Positions 1 to 11,718 are shown, counted from the stretch's first letter. The stretch: DNA of 64,000 bases from Agriotes lineatus (GCA_940337035.1 OW679200.1:19013090-19077089), one strand, 5' to 3'. The notes: generated from the sequence alone by a model not told the origin. Numbers and translations: made by a program.

Positions 1-450
1 TCATTCACATTTTTTTTCTTCCTTTCAGCATTCCTATCTCATTTTGCAGTTCAATTTTCTCCTTTTCCCTGTTTACCTCCTTGTTTATAAAATCTTCATT
101 GAGAGCACGTAAATCTTCTCCGTATTTTTCATTTTATTGGTTATCACATCTAAATTTTCATTTGTGCTTTCTGTATCTTTCTTGATTTCTTTTAACTGTG
201 AATTTACACTCTACATAAATTTACTATTTTATCCTTGTTTATGGGTGTCTCACTCTTCATCTGTCGTGGATATCTCGGCACTAGTTTGCTTTTCTTAAAG
301 TTCCCTTTCTCGTCTACATTTTCTACTTTGTTATGTGTTCTTTGGATTACCCTTCTTCTCCCTTTTTCTTTTGATCATAAAGTCCGTCATGGACTCCGCA
401 CTTCCTGTTCTTTTTTGTTCCGTGGGTTTATTATTGTTCATTTAGTTAGA
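1..450 (-). pseudogene. LINE ORF1 N-terminal remnant, cut by window edge
   Basis: Read on the minus strand from about 447 down, a start codon opens a lysine/glutamate-rich protein with the segments MTDFMIKRKREKKGNPKNT and, in shifted frames, KEIKKDTESTNENLDVI and EKEKIELQNEIGMLKG. These look like the basic N-terminus plus coiled coil of a non-LTR retrotransposon ORF1. The ORF1 at 15322-16001 has the same order (LEDFPKRKRGDKGK, then a coiled coil). Several frameshifts and stops show that it is dead, and the rest lies off the left edge. The assignment rests on architecture and on the presence of related LINEs in the window. Confidence 0.45.
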
Positions 451-716
451 ATTGTCGTTCGCACTTATCACGCAGCGACCCCGTTTGATTCACCTGTGCG
501 GCAGTCTAAAACTCAGTCGTTCACGCGTATCAACAAATTGCTCAGCCTGGCCGCGTCACAATATCATTATCTCTAGGTGTAGTATTGACATAATTTGACT
601 TGAACTTCGTTTTAAAAAATATTCGAAATCTGACATGTTGCACTCGAGGCTCAAGTTTTAAATGAAAGTAAATACCAATGTGATGTATCAAAACAATTGT
701 CATACTCTTATATAAT
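451..716. other. Unassigned AT-rich stretch
   Basis: No gene or repeat was recognised. It may include the 5' UTR of the minus-strand LINE remnant to its left. Confidence 0.3.
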
Positions 717-1760
717 ACTAGCTGTTACCCGCGACTTAGTTTCGCGCGAGGTTTATTATTTGTGTATTAAATAATGACTAATTATTTTCTGTCATCCCAT
801 CCCATCCCATCCTACCCTGTCCCCGTCCCTTTCTCCGTTCCCGTCTCCGTACCGTCCCATCCCGTTCCGTCCCCTCCTCTTCCATCCTATCTCTTCCCTT
901 TCCGTCCCGCCCCATCCCGTCTCGTCCCTTCCCGTCCAGTCCCGTCCCGTCTAGTCTCGTCCCTTCCCGTCCCGTCTAGTCTCGCCCCTTCCCGTTCCGT
1001 CTCGTCCCGTCCCGTCCCCTCCCCTTCCATCCCATCTCTTCCCTTTCCGTCCCGTCCCCTTCCCTTCCATCCCATCTCTTCCCTTTTCGTCCCGTCTCGT
1101 CCCTTTCCGTCCAGTCCCGTCCCAACCCGTCCCGTCCCCTCCTCTTCCATCCCTTCCCTTTCCGTCCCGTCTCGTCCCTTCCCGTCCAGTCCCGTCCCGT
1201 CTAGTCTCGCCCCTTCCCGGTCCGTCTCGTCCCGTCTAGTCTCGCCCCTTCCCGTTCCGTCCCGTCTCGTCCTCTCCCCTTCCATCCCACCCCTTTCCGT
1301 TCCGTCCCGCCCCGTCCCGCCCCTTCTTTTCCCGTCCCGTCTTGACCCGTCCTGTCCTTTCCCTTACGTCATGTCCATCGTCGTGGACTTAAAAATAAAT
1401 GCTAGTTCCGCAATAAACGTCCCAAAAAAACTCAATAACGACACCCATATCGCATTTTAGGCTTATTTCCCCCATTTCTTCCCCTAAGGGGTTGATTTTC
1501 GGAAAATAACGAAATACCTGTTTTCTTATTTGTTTTTAGGAGTACTCCTACGAAGTTTCAAGTTGAAATGTCTTATTTAATAATATTTCTCTACAAAATT
1601 GGAACCTCCATTTTACCCCTTTAGGGGTTGAATTTCAAAATATCCTTCCTTATTTCGTGTATACATCTTAAAGGGAACCTCTGTGCAAAATTTCAGCTTT
1701 CTAGGTCCAAGGGTTTGGGCTGGGCGTTGATGAGTGAGTCAGGACTTTCAGTTTTATATA
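717..1760 (+). repeat. Interspersed repeat carrying a minisatellite
   Basis: It opens with TAGCTGTTACCCGCGACTT and closes with text such as TTTCAGCTTTCTAGGTCCAA and GTTGATGAGTGAGTCAGGAC before TATATA. I recognise this kind of head and tail from common arthropod interspersed repeats, probably non-LTR 3' ends or SINEs, but cannot name the family. Two stretches contain 'cccctaaggggttg', another typical motif. The middle is occupied by a CCCGTC minisatellite. The right end is bounded by a palindromic element. Confidence 0.45.
781..1372. repeat. CCCGTC/CCTTC polypyrimidine minisatellite
   Basis: About 590 bp of almost pure pyrimidine on the plus strand, built from 5-bp words such as CCGTC, CCATC, CTTCC and TAGTC that combine into higher-order units of 25-60 bp. 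Both strands are open for over 130 codons only because the repeat lacks stop words; these frames are not genes. The strong strand asymmetry could support triplex or R-loop structure. Confidence 0.9.
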
Positions 1761-2502
1761 CAGTGTGTCCCCGGATAGGTGAAACGACTCTTGTGAAAGG
1801 TAAAAAATTCTCGATTTAAATTTTTATTTTTTGGGGTTCAGCCCTGCTTGGTTAAAGGCGAATTTCTAATATCATTTCAGTTTTGAAAAGTCAAGTATGC
1901 CTAGGAAATATTCAAAAAATCAATTTTTCTGTAAGGTAAAGTACCCTTTATGTGGCAAATACGACGAAAAGTTATAAAGAAAAGTTGTTTAGAATCAACA
2001 TCTAGGCCCTTATACCAAATTTCAAAATCCGCGGCCAACTTTGATTTCTCTCATTTTCTTTCAAGTTTATTTCCCAAATCAAAGAATTTTATTTTTAACA
2101 AAGTTTTTTTATTATGAAATAAAAAACTTTGTTAAAAGTATTTGTTTTTCCAATAAAAATCTTTGTTTAAAGTAAAATTCTTTGATTTGGGACCTAAACA
2201 TAAAAGAAATTGTGAGAGATCAAAGTTGGTTGAGGATTTTGAAATATGGTATAGGGGCCTATGTGTTGATTCTAAACAACTTTTATTAATAACTTTTTGT
2301 CGTATTTGCCACATAAAAGGTACTTTACCTCACAGAAAAATAGGTTTTTTAAAATTTCCAAGGCATACTTGATTTCTCAGAACTGAAATTATGTTGGAAA
2401 TTCGCCTTTAACCAAGCAGGGCTAAACCCCAAAAAATGAAAATTTAAATCGAAAATTTTTTACCTTTCACAAGAGTTGTTTCACCTATCCGGTGACACAC
2501 TG
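1761..2502. mobile_element. Palindromic (foldback) DNA element 1
   Basis: The left arm starts CAGTGTGTCCCCGGATAGGT and the right end is its reverse complement with one change. The arms run about 350 bp each to a centre near 2115-2125, so nearly the whole element is an inverted repeat. TATA flanks both ends, fitting a TA target duplication. There is no transposase, so it would depend on an enzyme supplied elsewhere. Small frames on the two strands are mirror images and not coding. Confidence 0.85.
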
Positions 2503-3028
2503 TATATAGATTACAGATATCTCTTATTTTTTATTATTATATAGTACACTGTAACGGTATAAGGGGTTACAGATTATGTATGTATGTATAGTAAGATTTC
2601 TAATTAAATAAATAAATAGCGACCACACCAAAGTTTTAATTTGATTTGCCTCGTCTTGGGCTTATTAAAAATTATAATTATTCAATTCAGCTTTAGTGCA
2701 ATTATAAAGGTACCTTCTATATTTTATCCATTGGCAACTTATTTAAACTTTTGCGCCGGCTAGCTATTGAGACTCGCATATCTACAGGGTTAGGTTGTCA
2801 CACAGTATAAATTTTATCATTGTATGGCAGATGCTCGATTTTAACGAATGACAGATAACCTCAAACATTTGAAAACAAAACTGTTTGAATCACAGAAATC
2901 CAGTGTATTTTGAACACACATAAACCAACAATAATTAATCAGTTCACCTCAGGTAAATACTAACAATGCATTTCAAATAATCAAGTTGTTTGGCTAACCT
3001 GGAATTTGTTTTATTGGAAATTGGTAGT
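2503..3028. other. Unassigned spacer
   Basis: AT-rich DNA with a short ATGT(ATGT)n run near 2577-2590. I see no gene or clear repeat. Confidence 0.3.
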
Positions 3029-3297
3029 GAAGTAATCCATTGTTTTACGACATTTGTAGGTGGCAAGGCAACAGATAAACGTCAACCATCGTCAACATAA
3101 CCTACAAAAGTTGGTTAAAATTTTGTAATTTTACGATTTCTCGATTTCAAATAAAACATAGTGTACAGCTTGGCACTGAAGTTCCTTTTTATCCCTCATG
3201 TGGCTTATTTGCCTTGGCCCTACGGGCCTCGCTAACTAAATCCAGATTAGTGATAAAAAGTGAAACTTCACTGCCTTAGTATACAAACTATTATTTT
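3029..3297. repeat. Repeat family 'GGCACTGAAGTT', copy 1
   Basis: It contains GTGAAGTAATCCATTGTTTT, AACCTACAAAAGTTGGTT and GGCACTGAAGTTCCTTTTTA, then the inverted counterpart GATAAAAAGTGAAACTTCAC. Related copies lie at 29205-29500 and 33070-33250. The inverted GGCAGTGAAG-type ends suggest a non-autonomous DNA element. No open frame is shared between copies. Confidence 0.6.
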
Positions 3298-3720
3298 TCA
3301 ACTGAAAAGGGACGCCAACCCGCTTTTGTTTCTTGCTTGCTCGCCAAATCCACTCCAGTTTCCGCAAAAAGGTGATGCCAAGCTCGTAATTTCCTGGAAC
3401 GGTTTCAGCGGCTACTGCCTGTCTCTGGATCACAAGCAAAGCCTTCCCCAGGTGCTGTACCTAGCTGTCTGCTTCTCGTAGCTCCCAGCCTTGTTGAATC
3501 GGGCTCGAAAGTTAACCTCGCACCGGCCCAGGGTTGAAAGGGATGCCAAGCTTATATCTGCCTCCTGGCAGTATTTTAGCTGCTGCTGCCTTCTTATAAA
3601 CCACAAACAAGGGCTCCTCTAGACGCTGCACTCTGCTTTCTGCTTCCCACAGCTCCAAAACTTAGCTTCGAAGACAATCACAAATAGGCGAAGCTCCAGG
3701 TTCAATTTTCTCTGGAAATG
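3298..3720. repeat. Diverged tandem duplication, period about 168 bp
   Basis: The unit starting GATGCCAAGCTCG at 3374 is repeated at 3542 as GATGCCAAGCTTA. Matching blocks follow, such as 'ctactgcctgtctctggatcacaa' versus 'gctgctgccttcttataaaccaca' and 'gctgtctgcttctcgtagctcc' versus 'ctgctttctgcttcccacagctcc'. It is GC-richer than its surroundings and could be part of an LTR, but I cannot find a partner LTR. Confidence 0.5.
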
Positions 3721-4590
3721 CACTACTGAACACTACCAAATTAACCACAACTGGCCTTGGCACAATGGTGAATAAATAAAACTCAACAACTGGCACAAAT
3801 AATATACTTTTATCAACGAAATTAATTAAAACGAGGAGCCAAAATTACACACAAGCTTTCGGCTTGGCTTCCCCAATAAAAAAAGAACAATTGACACCCT
3901 GGCTCAACATAACAACATGTTATACAATTGTTCTAGTTAAGTTTTTACAATTTTTTAAATTTTAGTTAAATAAACACTGATTTACAAGCTATTAGCACTT
4001 TCTTGTAGTCTTCTTTAATTCTCAGGTTGCTTTTCAAATGCTCTTTGCATCATTGTGCTTTCTCACCCTGCTTAATAACTCTTTAGCTGCGTTATCGATT
4101 GTTGGCATTATGATATTAATACAAAAACGCTGCATAAAACTTCTGTAACGCTTCGACGCCTTAAGCGAATTTATTATTGTGTCTTGATGTTACACAATTA
4201 ATCTGTCAGTCATCACAAATTAGCTGCATTTGCCATACCAAGCACAAATATTGAATACAAGCTGAACGCAACTCTGACAATACTGTTTTATTCAATTACT
4301 AACCTCTTTTAATTAAATTACAGTTATTGCTAATCATGTCTTATGTAATTATCAATGTTGACTAGTGACTTAAATTGTTGCAATAAATACAATACCAATT
4401 CTGGGCCTATTTGAATTTTTCCTTAGGCTTTGTACGTTGAGCAGTGCAACCAGAATTGCTGTAAGCATCATACCATTACAATGCATCTTGTAAAATGATT
4501 GTGAAGATATAATATTTATATGTTTGAATTTCTATAAGCTTACTGCATTTTTCTCTGTTGAAAGAACACTAATTTGTAATTTATTTTCAG
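3721..4590. other. Intronic sequence upstream of the MED1 exon
   Basis: AT-rich DNA with no recognisable exon, presumably the 3' part of a MED1 intron. The polypyrimidine/AG acceptor TTATTTTCAG ends at 4590. An open frame continues upstream of the acceptor to an ATG at 4524, but its residues do not resemble MED1 and are taken as intron read-through. Confidence 0.5.
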
Positions 4591-6768
4591 ATTTTGAGAA
4601 TATGATCATGTTCGAGATCAGTGCCCTGTCGTGGACACACATATCTATATCTCTGGAGCATCCAGTAGAAGAGACGATGGCAACTGCTGAGATAGATCTG
4701 ACAGACATATCCAACCTGCAGTGTCGCATCCACAGCCCAGGCACTCCACTTCCACCAAACGCGCCTGATCCTACCTCTGATCTTGCAACTAAAATACTAA
4801 ATCGATGCCTATCCGTACCTGTAACGATGCGCTCAATTATAAAACTGTGGGACAAGCAAGTGGTCCGCAAAAGCCATTTCAACGGGCACGAAAATTTTAA
4901 TTTACCCCTCGGGTCCGGCGACCCGGGGGGTCACAAAGGGCCTCCGGGCAACGGCCTGCCTGACTTTGGCAGCCTCGACGGAAAGATGAAGCAGGAACCA
5001 TCGAATGGAGGCGGCTTACCTCATGGAATAAATCTGTCGATGATGTCTCATGCGCATCAAGGCGTATTTTTAAACGAATCAATGATAGCGAGTGCAAATT
5101 TTTCTAACTTTCCGACTGCCGAAACGCCCATGTTCACCAACATGGAGCTCACGAACATTTTGGCTGGCACAGGGCAGTCGGAAAAGGCCTCGAAGCACCA
5201 GCACAAGCGCAAAGCCAGCGATGATCCTTGGAAAGGCATGAAGCGCAAGCCTGGGGAGGATTCGGAACTGCTGCTGGAGACGTCCAGCAGCGATTCTACT
5301 TCTCGGAGTACCCCTTTGTCGCAGCAAGAGACCCCTTCTGAAATGACGCCCGCTTCGGTGGGGTTTCAATCGGATTTGGAGCTTTCTGGTCTTGATCCTG
5401 CCGAGCTCATTGGGGCATCAGATAAGGGAGTTGCGGAATTTGATAATATAGATGAGCTGGGGGATGTTGAAGAAATGTTAGCCGCTAGTTCGTCCAGGGA
5501 CCATAAAATTCGAAAACCTCGGGAGTTGCAGAAATCGCCCTCTAACGTTTTAGATTTGGGGGAGAATAAGGCCTTGGTGCCACCTAGTGTTAGTATAACT
5601 CCAATTAGTGCTCCGCAGGGATTTAATTCTATTGGGATGCAACAAAGGCCCGGGATTGAAATTATTCCCATTGCAACTACATCGCCGACGTCGCTGCCCA
5701 GTTCTATAACCATCACGCCTATATCGTCGTCGCAGGTGAAGAACTTAGAGGAGCGGAGTCGTGATAAAAAGAGCAGTAAGAATCGTTCTGAGGATAAAAG
5801 TCGCTTGGAGAAGAAGCGAAAACGGAAGCGTGATGAAAGCCCAATGGGGCCGCCTGAGAAAATTCCACCTAAACAGGACCCCTTGTCCAAGCCCGTTTCT
5901 GTCAGCATCAAGCCTGCAGAATCACCTCCTCTCCCATCCATTACTCCCACTTCTCCTTCCAGTGTGATGCGAAAATTTAGTGCCTCTCCAACACAGAACA
6001 AGGGGTTTTCCGTTAGCGGTAAATTGAGCCCTAGCATGATGAAGTCGGGCATAAAAGGCAGTTCCTCGTCGCATCAGAGCCCCAAGCACTCCCCCGCGCA
6101 TGTGCCTAGTAGCCCAAAACATAGCATTCCGGGAATATCAAGCCCCAAGAGCCATGGTACCTCTCCGAAGCACCCTTCGACGGGCAGCTCGGGCAAGCCC
6201 AGCATGTCTACACTTAAAAGTGCCGCAAACTCACCCTCGAGCAAATCTAGCGGCGACTCGTTGAAGAAATCCACGAGCAAAGATGGTTCCCGGGATAAGG
6301 ATAAAAAATCGTTTAGTGTAAGCAATTCGAATAAGGTTAAATCGTCGTCGGTGAAGCTGAAACAGCTCGATTTAAGCGCGGGTAGTGATTTGCACGTTCA
6401 GGGCCAGAGTGACAGTTTACCCTCGCCTACTGCAAGTTCGGATATGTTGAAGTCCAGCAACCCGGCACAAGTGCGAAATCGTAAGGGCTCCTTGTCCGCT
6501 GTGATTGACAAGTTAAAATCAGCTCAACATTGCGATAATGCCACAGATCTGAGCAGTAAGTCGAGTTCGAGCCGGGAGCGTTCCGGACAGGCGACGAGCA
6601 AAACGGCTGAGGGAAGCAGCAAAAGTGGCAGTAAAGTCGGTGCTGAGGCCAAAAACTCTGAATATATGGTGAAACCAAGCTCAGACGGCATGAAAATCAC
6701 CATAAACAAGACTAGAACGAAGGAAAGCTCCAAGTCTTTGCTGAAATCACAGTCTAGCTCAGGCACAG
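4591..6768 (+). CDS. MED1: Mediator subunit 1 (MED1), large internal exon
   Basis: MED1 (TRAP220/DRIP205) is a nuclear Mediator subunit that links activators to RNA polymerase II. This 2178-bp exon is open throughout and encodes about 726 residues. The first 90 or so (SWTHISISLEHP, then NRCLSVPVTMRSIIKLWDKQ) look like the end of the folded N-terminal MED1 domain. The rest is Ser/Pro/Lys-rich and disordered, with the basic patch KKRKRKRDESP (about 5811-5841), SPKH repeats (6080-6190), GSLSAVIDKLK (about 6486-6518), close to human SLTAVIDKLK, and MKITINKTR (about 6690-6716). No canonical LXXLL box is visible; LTNIL at 5148-5162 is a near match. The acceptor TTATTTTCAG and donor GTAATT give phases that join the exon at 22034. 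Upstream exons are not in the window, and the frame past 6768 is intron. Confidence 0.93.
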
Positions 6769-7403
6769 GTAATTTGTTGCTTTTTCTTATACGTGATGTT
6801 TTTAAATATCGTGTCAAAATGACAACTTTTTGCACAGTTTCTAGGGTCAAAAGTGATGTTTGTAGCACTTTTAATATTAGCACGTTGCCATTGGAGGTGT
6901 GTTTTAATAATGTATTAAAACACGCTTTGCCGTAAGTTTGAATGTCAACATAACCTAGAATATCTAACACACAATGTGACAGAAAAAGTGTCACCTAACT
7001 AAGTTTTTATATTTCTGTTACGATCGTAGAAAAAATTACGTATGATACACATGCATAAGTGCCATTAAAGCACTAGCGATGTTAAAAACACTCCGCTTTG
7101 CGTCGTGATCTTAAACTCGTCGCACGTGCTTTAAAGGCGTACTTATGCACTAGTGTCATAATATACTATTGCCACACTGAAAAGTTTTAAAATATTGTTT
7201 ATTTTGGTGGAAGTTTAGGGATGCAGCTTATCAGCTATCTGACTCAGCATTTTCTTCCAAGCTTGTCTTGTCATTTTAGATTATTATATAAAAAAGGCTA
7301 AAGATGACAATGATGTAATCTGGCCTTTTTACCTACTATAAAAATGTAACTTCATTCAGTCGTTAAGTCGTCACAGTTCATTTTTGTTCAATTGGAAAGC
7401 ATG

Positions 7404-7605
7404 AGTGAAGTGGGAGTGCATTCAAGCGTCGAACAATGCATTATTAGTACTTTTTTTATCATGCGCAATCACTATGAGACATAAACATTTACAAAAGGAG
7501 TAAAGCGTTTAAAGACGGCTGCAAAGATATCGGGAATGAACCACGTTCTCGCCGTCCCAAAACATTGACAACAGAAGAGAATGCTGACAGAGTAATATGC
7601 ACTTA
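7404..7605 (+). pseudogene. mariner-like transposase N-terminal fragment
   Basis: An ATG near 7401 opens MSEVGVHSSVEQCIISTFF. A later frame reads DGCKDIGNEPRSRRPKTLTT followed by EENADRV. The pattern 'KDG-x-x-DI-x-x-EPRSGRP-x-T' is typical of the linker after the helix-turn-helix of mariner/SETMAR-type transposases. Stops and shifts break it, no catalytic DDD region is visible, and it ends where the LINE tail begins. Confidence 0.45.
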
Positions 7606-7626
7606 TTTGAAACGATCGTCGAATTA

Positions 7627-8390
7627 TATATATATGTATTAGCACGAGAGGCCCTAAAGGCCCTTGGCTTTATTGACCATTTTCTTCCACTCTGTTCTTC
7701 GGATAGCTAAATCTTCACTTTCAATACTTTTAAATCTTCTTTAACATCTTTGAACCACTCTCTCTTTGGCCGACCTTTTCTATTCCTTCCTTTCGCGGTT
7801 TCTCTGAAGACCATTCTGGGAATTCAGTGTTCTGTCATTCTTCCTAGGTGGCCTAGCCATCACAGTCTTGATTGCTTTACAATATTTGTTATTGGCGGCT
7901 CTTTATATAGCTCATACACCTCTTCGTTTGTCCTTCTCCGCCATTCTTCACCTTCTTTGATTCCACTGAAAATCCTTCTTAATATTTTCCTCTCCCAGAT
8001 TAAAAGCTTATTTGCGCACTGCTGATTTAAGGTCCACACTTCACACCCATATAAGTCAATAATACGATTGTCGGTCGTATTATTGACTTATATATTCTAA
8101 TTTTCACTTTTCGCGAAATGTCTTTGCTTTTAATCACTTTATTTAAAGACCAGGCACTTTTTATACCCAGTGTTATTCTTCTTTCTATGTCACTATATGA
8201 GTTATTTTCACTATTAAATTCGGCTCCTAGGTGCACATAGCTATTTACTTGTTCGAAGTTGTACTCCTTCTCATTCTGGTTATTCACTTTAAAATCTGAT
8301 AAGACTCTCTTGGTTGCTGTCACTAGATATTTAGTTTTTCCTTCATTCACTTGTAGTCCATAATATGTTCTTGCTTCCTTTTCGATTAAA
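7627..8390 (-). pseudogene. LINE-A 3' part: reverse transcriptase thumb and C-terminus
   Basis: Minus-strand coding includes VNEGKTKYLVTATKRVLSDF, EQVNSYVHLGAEFNSENN, RRITLGIKSAWSLNKVIKS and KIRIYKSIIRPT, then, frameshifted, GRPKREWFKDVKEDLK, the usual C-terminal end of APE-type non-LTR reverse transcriptases. It ends at a TA-rich run near 7627-7640. Its 5' continuation is at 12955-16001, separated by an inserted Penelope-like complex. A short snap-back duplication at about 8050-8095 disrupts the frame after IIRPT. Confidence 0.8.
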
Positions 8391-9335
8391 ATTATGTTTG
8401 TTATTACAGCTGGGTATTGTAAATAACTTTTGTCTTTAGGAAAATTAGGCAGCCAATTTTTTTTCTTCTTTATACATTTATTTAACGTTTCATCAGCTTA
8501 GCTGACTTGTTCAGAAATACACAATATATTAGTATATAATAAGCTAAAAACGAAAATGAGTTTTAGGTTAGATAGTTAATACAATGCATACTTATTCTTA
8601 CCTCATGTAATATCAACTGAAATTTTTTTGGATTATAATGTTATAAATGGTTAAAACTAATAATTCTTACAATATCGATTGGAAAGATATTTAAAATGAA
8701 TGTAGAAATTAAAATTTGTAAAATTCAGATGTCAATTTTGAAATCTAAACATTTGTGAAGGATATATTGATAAAAAAAATTATTTCTATTGTATGGGATA
8801 TAATAATAATATGTCTTTATTTTTCCCAACAACAAATATAAAGAAATAACAGACGAGAAAAATTAATTAATAATTATCAGTGGGAAAAATCCCAAGGTGA
8901 AGTTCAGATGCGTAACAAGCTACCATCTGCTCTTCCACTTAAACCTTGCAATAAAGGAAATAAAATACTATAATTACATGAGTGTAATATTACTTTAAAA
9001 CAAAAACCATAAGCACTATTAACTCAAACTAAAATAGTAATGGTATACGTTGTCGCTGATTATGGGCAGGTTTTGAATATTTATACGCAACATAATTGAC
9101 ATTAATAATAAATTAGAAAGGAGTAGATATATACTGACTTCCGAAAAGATATAAATACATACATTTTTTAAAGGCAAGAGAGTTAAGGGATTTGTATGCA
9201 TTAGGAATAGAGTTGTATAATTTGTATATATTAAATGAAAAGGATCTCTGAAACAGTGCAGTCCTGTGGATATTGAAACAGTGCAGTCCTGTGGATATTA
9301 ATAATTTTTTTTTTAAATTAATTATATAAGATTAT

Positions 9336-9765
9336 TTAGAAAAGGTTATAGTAAATAGAATGAAGATTATCTATGTCAGTTTTGTAATTAATAGAATTTG
9401 ATTTTTTTTTTATTTCAATCAGTTCATATTTAAGGCGTTTTTGTAGAATATTTTCTTTTTGCAATATTTTAGGTGAGTCAAAATTAAAATTATGATAATT
9501 ATCAACTGCATGGTCAGAGAGAGCAGTATTTGGTTTATTTGGGCTTAAAATTTTTGGTTTTATAGAATTTCTATGTTGAGTTATTCTTTTTTTAAGATTT
9601 TGTTTCGTTTGTCCTATATATTTAGCATTGCAATTATTACAATTAATTTGGTAAACAATATTTGATTCAGATTGAATTTTGGTTTTATCTTTTATAGTCC
9701 AAGAGCCAGCAACGGGTTTGCTTACAGTATTTTTAACAAGCGTGTAACTGTTATGGAAGGTCCCT
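9336..9765 (-). pseudogene. GIY-YIG endonuclease domain of Penelope-like element (left arm)
   Basis: The minus strand reads ESNIVYQINCNNCNAKYIGQ, then TKQNLKKRITQHRNS, then NTALSDHAVDNYHNFNFD and QKRLKYELIEI, to a stop at 9336-9338. The YQI...YIGQT core with CxxC and a downstream His is the PLE version of the GIY-YIG nuclease, which nicks DNA to prime integration. This copy is open across the domain, but the reverse transcriptase that should precede it is absent, so it is a truncated element. Confidence 0.75.
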
Positions 9766-10029
9766 TTGAATATACTGAGAAGGAAACCCGAAGTCTGGCA
9801 AGCCTGCGGTGGTAGTTTTGGCCCCCTTGCGTCGTTGAAGGATAAAAAAAAATAATAAGAAAAAAGTATAATAACAAGTCTGGCTCTTTGCTATGTTAAA
9901 GGTAATCATATCTTATGTAAGTAAAAAGATCGACAGACGCTTTCGCGGGTGGTAAATTTACCCCAGATTAGCATAAAGTTGCATAATAAAACTTAACTTA
10001 AATTTAAAAATAATAACGCAAATAATATT

Positions 10030-11693
10030 AATTCAACTATCAATTTATACCCTAACTGTTTAGGACAAGAGTTTAATAATAACCAAGACATTAAAAATCC
10101 AATTTACATTCAATCTGAATCAAATATTGTTTACCAAATTAATTGTAATAATTGCAATGCTAAATAGATAGGACAAAGGAAACAAAATCTTAAAAAAAGA
10201 ATAACTCCACATAGAAATTCTATAAAACCAAAAATGTTAAGCCCAAATAAACCAAATACTGCTCTCTCTGACCATGCAGTTGATAATTATCATAATTTTA
10301 ATTTTGACTCACCTAAAATAGTGCAAAAAGAAAATATACTACAAAAACGCCTTATACAGGGTGCCCGAATTTCGTAGGGACAACATGGGTAACTTTTGTA
10401 TTTGAAGAGATAGAGAGATGGTTAAATTAGCAAAAAGGTGCAGGTTTGAGAGCTCATTAAGAATCCATCTTTACATTTTACTTGTCATGGCTCACTTGTC
10501 TAAAATTTAAAAAAAACAAAATCTCCTAATTTCTTTTATATGCCGTAACTTTTTTGTTACTTAAGATATTGAGATGCGATTTAAACTAATTTGCATGGTA
10601 ATTTAAATACATTTATTGGCACTTAATAAAATTAATTTTATTTGTGCAAATTTTTAGTAATCTAACCTAACCTCAAAATTTTAAATTGGTACCGTGCAAT
10701 TTTTTTGACCCTTCTAAGAGAGGATTTTTTTCTGAATGCAATGATGTATTACATGATATGGAAACTTCTTCAAAATTTTGAAAAACTGAGCTTATTCTTT
10801 TTACAGGCAGAAATCACTAGTGCCATGATCACAATAACTTTGTTTTTTGAAATTCTGTTTTGAAACAAAAAGCGGGCTTATCATCATACGTGCCTTCTAG
10901 TAGTGTCAGTGTGTTCCGCATGTTTGACGTGTAAGTTCTACGTTCTTGTAGCACTTGATATAAGCACAAAATACATCATATTTTCCAAATTTTCCGTTAT
11001 AAGTTGAAGTAATAACACTCACACTACTGACAGGCACGTATGATGATAAGCCTGCTTTTTGTTTCGAAACATAATTTCACAGATAACGTGATAAACAAAA
11101 AACAAAGTTATTGTGATCATGGCACTAGTGATTTCTGCCTGTAAAAAGAATAAGTTCAGTTTTTCAAAATTTTGAAAAAGTTTCCATATCATGTAATACA
11201 TCATTGCATTCAGAAAAAAATCCTCTCTTAAAAGGGCGAAAAAAATTGTACGGTACCAATTTAAAATTTTGAGGTTAGGTTAGATTACTAAAAACTTACA
11301 CAAATAAAATTGGTTTTATTAAGTGCCAATAAAAGTATTTAAATTACCATGCAAATTAGTTCAAATCGCATCTCAATATCTTAAGTAACAAAAAAGTTAC
11401 GGCATATAAAAGGAATTAGGAGATTTTATGTTTTTTTAATATTAGACAAGTGGGCCATGACAAGTAAAATTTGAAGATGGATTCTTAATGAGCTCTCAAA
11501 CCTGCACCTTTTTGCTAATTTAACCATCTCTCTATCTCTTCAAATACAAAAGTTACCCATGTTGTCCCTACGAAATCCGGGCACCCTGTATATGAAATGA
11601 TTGAAATAAAAACAAATCCAAATTCTATTAATTACAAAACTGACATAGATAATCTTCATTCTATTTACTATAACCTTCTCTAAATAATCTTAT
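10030..11693 (+). pseudogene. GIY-YIG domain of Penelope-like element (right arm), interrupted
   Basis: The plus strand carries the same domain as the left arm (IVYQINCNNCNAK, then IGQRKQNLKKRIT), but the Tyr of YIGQ is replaced by an amber codon at 10165-10167. After QKENILQKRL the frame is broken by the palindromic element at 10357-11588, and it resumes at 11589 as YEMIEIKTNPNSINYKTDID to a stop at 11691-11693. Coding bases are 10030-10356 and 11589-11693. Confidence 0.7.
10357..11588. mobile_element. Palindromic (foldback) DNA element 2 inside the PLE
   Basis: A 1232-bp inverted repeat with ends CAGGGTGCCCGAATTTCGTA and TACGAAATCCGGGCACCCTG and TA on both sides. Arms of about 550 bp are nearly collinear, and the centre is near 10900-10990. 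Comparison with the uninterrupted PLE arm (AACGCCTTAAATATGAACTG) places the insertion exactly between CCTTA and TATGAA. Small frames are mirror shadows, and there is no transposase. Confidence 0.88.
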
Positions 11694-11718
11694 ATAATTA
11701 ATTTAAAATATATATATA

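Noticed and set aside
774..1460. Long open frames on both strands (228 and 132 codons)
   Set aside because: They are products of the stop-free CCCGTC minisatellite, not proteins.
3236..3481. Overlapping frames of 67 and 73 codons
   Set aside because: They lie in repeat DNA and are antisense shadows of each other.
4524..4590. ATG upstream of the MED1 exon acceptor as a start codon
   Set aside because: A strong acceptor lies at 4590 and the residues before it do not look like MED1; the N-terminal domain must come from earlier exons.
6769..6935. Extension of the MED1 frame past 6768
   Set aside because: It crosses a donor site and loses MED1-like composition; the next exon at 22034 continues the protein in phase.
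11019..11204. 61-codon minus-strand frame
   Set aside because: It lies in one arm of a palindrome and is mirrored in the other arm.
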